NCBI GenBank assembly: GCA_964017235.1
Contig: OZ024927.1
Span: 47,249,293-47,313,292 of the forward strand
Reading direction: 5' to 3'
DNA: 64,000 bases
DNA from: Sabellastarte sp. h YS-2021
Lineage: Eukaryota; Annelida; Polychaeta; Sabellida; Sabellidae
A model generated the notes under the pieces. It did no database searches and was not told the DNA's origin. It worked only from the letters and a program-made list of their open reading frames with translations. Below, piece by piece: positions 61,101 to 64,000 of the stretch. Position numbers and translations under genes: made by a program. How positions within the stretch are numbered: position 1 is the stretch's first letter; each line of letters starts with the position of its first letter.

Positions 61101-63287
61101 AGGTAGGTTTTAAGCTGCTTTCTGAAAGAGTCTAGGGAGGGAGATGCACAAATCTCATCAGGAAGAGCATTCCAAACAAGTGGCAGGGGTGGGGGCATCA
61201 AAAGCAAAACTATAACCAAACTGTTTGGCAGATTTATGAATACAAGGAGGTCTTACGAAGAGGGATGATTGTGATCAGTCGGAAGATTTACATTGCAATT
61301 GTGCAATATTGTAGGATTGCAATGTAACGCATAGACATTACATCGAAATGCCATTCCAATACAGAAAATCAATTCCAAAACTTATTATAACTTTAACATG
61401 ACTACTGCATACCTTTGACAGAAAATCTGAATTAAGTTACCAGTGAAGCATCCAAGACACTGGCTCTAAATTAGTTTTATCAAGTGGCATCGATTTGGAT
61501 TGCTGGGACAATCAATAATTTAACCAGCCAATCAATGTTTGTACAAATTCTATTTGAAATTTTACTGGGGTCATTATAAATGTGAAATCCTACCCATTGT
61601 AGCCTCTGGTCACATGAGGAAGACCATATTGGCAAGTTCATGGCTACTGTGAGCAGTGAGGGACAAGTACACTATGTACCTATTCACATCAGAAAGGTAG
61701 GCCTTGTGGTTTTCTCACCTGGGTAATTTTATGCAATGATACCTGCAGTAACTCATCATACCTGGAACACAAAATCATTGTCAGTGTTTAATGTTACAAA
61801 TCAATATTCAATGTTATTTGAATCAGTATGTATTTCAATTTCAAGGGTATTTCAAGGGTAGTTCTGTTCATTTCCTGTTTGTCCAATAGATTTAGGCATC
61901 TGTGCAATTCAGAATGTCCGAGGGTTGATCCTACGAGACTGTCCCATAATTGTATCCCACCAGAATGTCCCAAGAATTGCACTCTATCAAAATGTTCCAG
62001 AAATAAATCCCACCAGAATGTCACAGGATTCTGTCCCACCAAAATTCGCTTGGATTGTATGTGATCAGAATGTAAGAGGACTGCATTCTATCAAAATGTT
62101 CTAGAATTATATCCCAGAAAAATGTACCAAGATTATATCGCACCAGAATGTCCCAGGATTATATCTGATCAGAATCTCCCAGGATTTATCCCAGCATAAT
62201 GTCCCAAGATTGCATTCTATCGAAATGTTCCAGAATTAAATCCCAACAGAATCTCCCAGGGTTGTATCCCGCCAGAATGTATCACACCAGGATATCCCAG
62301 GATGTTATCCTGACAGAATATTCCAGAGTTGTATCCCATCAGAATGTCACCGGATTGTACCCCACCAGAATCTCTCATGATTGCATTCTAACAAAATGTT
62401 TCTGAATTGTATCCCGCCAGAATGTTCTAGGCATCCCATCAGAATCTCCCAGGATTCTATGTTAAATCTCTGACTTTCCATAAGCTGGGCGTGGTCCAGT
62501 ATTGAGAGAAGTCAGTGTATTGATCAGCCAATGATATAAGGTATCTAACCGCATATATATTAAGATGTTGATTCTGTTTTAAATAGCCACCACCCCCTAA
62601 TATCATACAAATGTATTCGAAGAGTAGCACAGATTTCTATTTTTATTTGTTGACTTATTATCTTAATTAATTTGGGTAGTTTTCTTGATTTATATAGGAT
62701 AATAAATCTACCATTATGTCAATTGTTACAGCTAATTCGAGATAAAATGTTAATAAATTTGCCATTATAAACATATTATATCCATAAACTGAGAAAACTG
62801 TCTCAATACCTCCTAAAAGGCATGAAGGTTTATTGCCTTATAAAATTGTGATAGTTAAGTCGATTTTTGCGAGAATGCAAGTTAAAGAAATGCAGATAAA
62901 CGTTGAGTCGGCAAGTAGATTTTCAGAAAACACAATTACTGTGGCTGTATTACTTTTCAATACAATTAAGTTAATATTTACAATTTTAAAAAATTATAAA
63001 CAGGCGCAATTTTTTCCAAATTTCATGAAATAAAATAAAAATATAGACAGTATAATATTGAATTAACTTTAATTAATTTTATATTGGAATAAATATTACC
63101 AAATAATGTAAATTTTTTAGAATAAAAGAAAATATAGATTTAAATTGTCATTTAATTATTTACTTATTTCTTACACAGGTGAAATGCTCAAAACTGGACA
63201 AAGCCATTGCAGATGATGAGTATGAATGCAAGTTCAAAATTGGCTCCTGGACGTACAATGCAGACTTGCTTACTTTGAAATTCTATG
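49062..63287 (+). CDS. AChBP: Acetylcholine-binding protein-like copy 3 (five exons in window, 3' end beyond it; start region damaged)
   Basis: Exons 58184-58387, 59247-59356, 61603-61696 and 63179-63287 are intact, with the lengths 204, 110, 94 and 109 nt of the other copies. About 58 of 173 residues differ from copy 1. Key residues persist: loop D Trp (FLTWDKY|MWTD), loop A Tyr (IWGPDIAQYN), Cys-loop with 13 residues between cysteines, and loop B GSWTY. The first exon (49062-49107) is 46 nt instead of 48: read from the ATG it leaves the frame, and the frame that joins exon 2 (LLCGLSGLTQ) is preceded by TGA with no Met. Either copy 3 has lost its leader, or another first exon is used. Exon 6 is not in the window. 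The first intron is 9 kb and packed with transposons. Confidence 0.8.
49308..49625. repeat. Diverged AT-rich minisatellite in intron 1 of copy 3
   Basis: Eight to ten units of about 33-36 nt with the pattern AT(T/A)AATCAACTTTTAAA(A/C)TC. They contain TTGATTTATTGA-like complements, so the array is partly palindromic. Confidence 0.65.
49807..51250. mobile_element. 1.4-kb TIR element, TGTTCCACC type, in intron 1 of copy 3
   Basis: Left end TGCCCCTGTTCCACCAAAGG, right end the inverse GGTGGAACACCCACA. Each is followed inward by GACTAAG(C). Both GC-rich flanks repeat CTAAGTCCCAGG and GGCCTGAGGAGGCC in both orientations around an AT-rich core (50080-50600). The flanks at 49735-49805 still match intron 1 of copy 2 (GTCATTTGAGCTTGGACTAT). 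The TGTTCCAC end is shared with the Harbinger element near 26850. No coding capacity. Confidence 0.75.
51251..52300. other. Intron 1 of copy 3, probable 3' flank of the DIRS-like element
   Basis: Contains an AACCCA-rich zone (51840-52015) with words like ATCAACCCA and AACCCAAATTGGGT. It may belong to the terminal repeats of the DIRS-like element, but I could not pair them. No gene. Confidence 0.4.
52308..53237 (-). CDS. Tyrosine recombinase of the DIRS-like element, intact frame
   Basis: 309 codons without interruption, about the normal size. The N-terminal SAM-like helical part starts YRPKTQRSYEAQFKSFMAFC. The catalytic part holds the box II motif HTFRRSGATLAY (His-X-X-Arg) and a C-terminal VWTYIQQDQAY with the likely nucleophile Tyr. 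KRHGSWSS supplies the conserved His region. In DIRS elements this enzyme integrates a circular cDNA without target duplication. It is the only uninterrupted protein of the element; the adjoining RT is broken, so it may be a recently decayed copy or the enzyme may still be expressed. Confidence 0.85.
   Translation of the reverse strand: MAYRPKTQRSYEAQFKSFMAFCVCMKINVLELEVAHILCFLEFLVNSNVSVSMIQNYLSALKAKFILYQLDHHVLADQKIRLYVSSLKINRPLNPVTRNIMTIKVLKHLTCLCDTIFMGSVYKAIFLVAFFGFLRFSNMAPHSIALYDPSRWLSASDVTFTSKFLKINLKWSKTLQTRDKVQVLTLPKLAFAHLCPYRVLKKIIKIYNPTGEQPLFQVYTSQGWVVLTDSKIRKCLSRLNVKLGFSPHHFTFHTFRRSGATLAYNAHIPIHHIKRHGSWSSECVWTYIQQDQAYGEGIANSFATLLADV
53316..54663 (-). pseudogene. RT/RNase H of the DIRS-like element, internally deleted
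   Basis: From 54663 the frame reads RT fingers (FLGRRTPIVSQLNVEEWKAS), then after a shift KPNSINRRVIVDLS (54250), then VDIITDEVRCLGKGAHLDIS with AFRHVKIDPHDYDLLGLQW (motif A, Asp kept). The next residues (QKALIDTCQEW) already belong downstream of the palm: motifs B and C, including the Y-x-D-D box, are absent. RNase H follows intact in 53981-53316 (ELDACLMGLGAVYG, HLEMLNILLAF, IKCDNDAVVKVL, LSRWDF). No cDNA could be made by this copy. Confidence 0.8.
54741..55190 (-). repeat. Three 150-bp in-frame repeats encoding a cysteine-rich 50-aa unit
   Basis: Units begin at 54741, 54891 and 55041, exactly 150 nt apart. On the minus strand each encodes about THT(N/S)(P/I)GDSC(E/K)SNC, then IYD(N/S)TG.NDK..NTVLQ, then NCA..QIQ.SDV(K/E)C. 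The unit length is a multiple of three and cysteines recur at fixed places, so the array was kept in frame. It lies between gag and RT. I recognise no domain. Confidence 0.8.
55319..56503 (-). pseudogene. Gag C-terminal half with zinc-binding region, frameshifted
   Basis: Frame 56503-56009 covers a capsid-like helical region (TFDQMSLTQFVQGFSRNILE, CMIRYLNELMEDATDFSW). Frame 56172-55807 continues and ends with the CxxxxxxxC/H-rich segment FCKQYQSNSC ... RHICANCLTFGKILNHPESEC, the usual Gag end of DIRS-like elements. A further frame (55723-55319) has no recognised domain. Overlapping frames show at least two frameshifts. Confidence 0.7.
56458..57301 (-). pseudogene. Gag N-terminal part with zinc ribbon, tandem repeat and coiled coil
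   Basis: Starts MARKKNKNLCSKCMIKHSPL then TGKKC, a short C-x2-C ... C motif common at the start of these Gags. A Lys/Ser-rich stretch follows. An internal 120-nt repeat occurs twice (about 56775-57020; SSVQHLLASV and DSEDDVTLDKLLPS in each). Then, after a frame change near 56750, comes a coiled coil (RRVNKRLDQVETKVEEARAA). Confidence 0.65.
57551..57781 (-). mobile_element. SINE family 1, full length, intron 1 of copy 3
   Basis: Minus-strand head GGGGCCACGGTGGTAGAGTGG and B box GGGGTTCGATCCCC. Flanked by a perfect 15-nt duplication TTTTGGGTGCCAAGA (57536-57550 and 57782-57796). It lacks the long AAATAAACAAA tail of 12031-12260. Inserted just outside the 5' end of the DIRS-like element. Confidence 0.9.
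58184..58387 (+). CDS. Copy 3 exon 2: N-terminal helix to loop D
   Basis: 204 nt. AHESRCYLTAEERLYHDLVD; the Cys replacing Arg is unique to this copy. NET is lost (NEV), but a new site NVS appears four residues on. Ends FLTWDKY. Confidence 0.9.
58435..58870. repeat. Dispersed repeat in intron 2 of copy 3
   Basis: Starts AGAACTCGTAGAGTGCAGGC, CTCCACCAGGGGG, passes TTTGATCCAGATTTTCACCC and ends ACAGACAGACAAAAG ... CACCTTCTGGTGCAGGTTAT. It appears to be the longest copy of the dispersed family noted at 4005 and 13725. Confidence 0.55.
59247..59356 (+). CDS. Copy 3 exon 3: MWTD to loop A
   Basis: 110 nt. MWTDIRLTWNPDHYDG ... IWGPDIAQYN. Donor GTAAGT. Confidence 0.9.
59441..59870 (+). mobile_element. 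LINE C-terminal zinc-knuckle remnant in intron 3 of copy 3
   Basis: IESGQYYGIPVENRFCKLC followed by IEDEINFLCCCKHF matches the C-terminal C-x2-C...H/C segment of several non-LTR retrotransposons. No RT is nearby. Borders are uncertain. Confidence 0.55.
60440..60605 (-). repeat. Inverted partial copy of the dispersed repeat
   Basis: Ends GGGCCCCCCGGTGGTGGTCT, GTGCTCTATG, the inverse of the start of 58435-58870 (GAGTGCAGGCCTCCACCAGG). GGGCCTGGCAAAAG is shared inversely as well. Confidence 0.45.
60990..61290 (-). mobile_element. LINE 3'-end fragment in intron 3 of copy 3
   Basis: AGGTTTTAAGCTGCTTTCTG, AGAGCATTCCAAACA and GCATCAAAAGCAAAACTAT match 6585-6690, the C-terminal coding part of the LINE remnant there, in the same orientation. 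Confidence 0.7.
61603..61696 (+). CDS. Copy 3 exon 4: loop E region
   Basis: 94 nt. LWSHEEDHIGKFMATVSSEG then QVHYVPIHIRK. About half the residues differ from copy 1, the most divergent exon. Confidence 0.88.
61910..62465. repeat. Minisatellite of 25-30-nt units in intron 4 of copy 3
   Basis: Roughly twenty diverged units of (C/A)CAGAATGTCCCA(G/A)GATTGTATCC(C/T), some with the variant CTATCAAAATGTTC, which recurs at higher-order spacing of several units. No separate spacers exist. It lies about 215 nt after exon 4. Confidence 0.8.
63179..63287 (+). CDS. Copy 3 exon 5: Cys-loop and loop B
   Basis: 109 nt. Cys-loop CSKLDKAIADDEYEC, then KFKIGSWTYNADLLTLKFYG. Donor GTAAGA. Exon 6 must follow beyond 64000. 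Confidence 0.92.
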
Positions 63288-63527
63288 GTAAGAGCCTATT
63301 TATGCTTGTGTGTTAAAACACGTACATTTATGTGTAGGTATACAGTTGAGTGGGGTAGATATAAAACGTTGGAGAAACACGTTGATATGTCACATTAATT
63401 TACAAATATTTCAGTCGATTAAAATGCAAAATTCAGTTGGTTTTCTCACTTTTGGCTACTTTTATACCTGGGTTTACACTTCTATACAATGTTTTAGCAT
63501 AGGACTATAACGCTTGGCAGCATGTTG

Positions 63528-63740
63528 GCATACTGGGTTATATACTTAACTCCAACCTGTCAGATCTTGGCTCGATTGCTGGCCTTATCTGAAGTGGGAA
63601 GGTTGGTAGGTGCTTTCCAGTGCCCGTTGGTTTGAAGTGCATAATCTTGATGTAGTATACACTGCATTCTGCCATTTCCTTGACTACTGGTCTTGATAAG
63701 ATATGTACTAGGTGTCATAATTATGTTAAATAGAAATCAA
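63528..63740 (+). mobile_element. Possible old SINE in intron 5 of copy 3
   Basis: AGCATGTTGGCATACTGGG could be an A box and GGCTCGATTGCTGG a B box, followed by AAGTGGGAAGGTTGGTAG and a TGATAAGATATGTACT tail, a layout like SINE family 1 (head, AAGTGGGAAAGCTGGTAG, ... GATATGACCTGTAC). Heavily diverged. Confidence 0.4.
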
Positions 63741-64000
63741 GCCATCAATATATTCTATGTCATAATGGAGAAAGGTAAATATAAGTGGGTTTATGCAGAT
63801 TAGATTTTTACAAGAAAATGGCTTTAATGTCATGCTGCAGTCTGAACAAGAACACTTGGAGAACCTCTACCTCTTATCAATGCCCAGCACCTCAACTATT
63901 GTTTATGAGTGCCCAAAGAATCCTGGATTCAAAATTGCTTGTGGATTATTTCCCAAATTTAATCAGGTTTTTGTTAGGTCAAGAACCATATACTGTAATA
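63741..64000. other. Start of intron 5 of copy 3, no exon found
   Basis: No sequence resembling exon 6 (YDCCTESY) occurs before the window ends. Confidence 0.6.

Noticed and set aside
61910-62465. Regular 25-30-nt repeats resembling a CRISPR array
   Set aside because: No unique spacers, units are diverged, and the sequence is within an animal intron.

Overview
ORGANISM. This is animal nuclear DNA. Genes are split by GT-AG introns, intergenic DNA is AT-rich, and transposons dominate the window. Acetylcholine-binding-protein-like genes together with a tRNA-headed SINE whose body resembles molluscan V-type SINEs suggest a lophotrochozoan, most likely a mollusc. That placement is inference.

GENES. 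The only host genes I can support are three tandem plus-strand paralogues encoding the extracellular ligand-binding domain of a Cys-loop (nicotinic) receptor with no membrane segments, i.e. acetylcholine-binding protein (AChBP)-like secreted proteins. Copy 1 (8993-18942) and copy 2 (27514-33117) each have six intact exons of 48, 204, 110, 94, 109 and 155 nt and encode 239 aa. They carry a signal peptide, a C-X13-C Cys-loop, the adjacent-cysteine C-loop and all five aromatic-box residues. They are about 91% identical by my count. Copy 3 (49062 to beyond 63287) is older, about 66% identical to copy 1 over exons 2-5. Its last exon lies beyond the window, and its first exon is 2 nt short, which breaks the frame. 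TATA boxes lie 55-65 nt upstream of all three starts.

LAYOUT. 1-5839: LINE remnant between inverted-repeat arms and minisatellite blocks, a 5S-rRNA-derived repeat and a tRNA-SINE. 5840-20200: duplication unit A with copy 1. 20201-21969: nothing recognised. 21970-34990: unit B with a broken PIF/Harbinger element and copy 2. 35255-48960: SINE, a 1.15-kb TIR element, a BEL/Pao LTR retrotransposon, a LINE remnant and nested TIR elements. 49000-64000: copy 3, whose 9-kb first intron holds a 1.4-kb TIR element, a DIRS-like tyrosine-recombinase retrotransposon and a SINE.

HOW IT FITS. The locus is an expanding AChBP family. Copies 1 and 2 differ mainly in exons 3-4 (ligand-site loops A and E), while the C-loop end of exon 6 is identical. 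Because the introns are paralogous, one copy serves as the pre-insertion site for transposons in the other. The least familiar signal is a set of small elements in copy 1 introns that share the terminus CTGTAACATAT or a close variant. Each carries a different palindromic repeat next to that terminus. All homology calls were made by eye.
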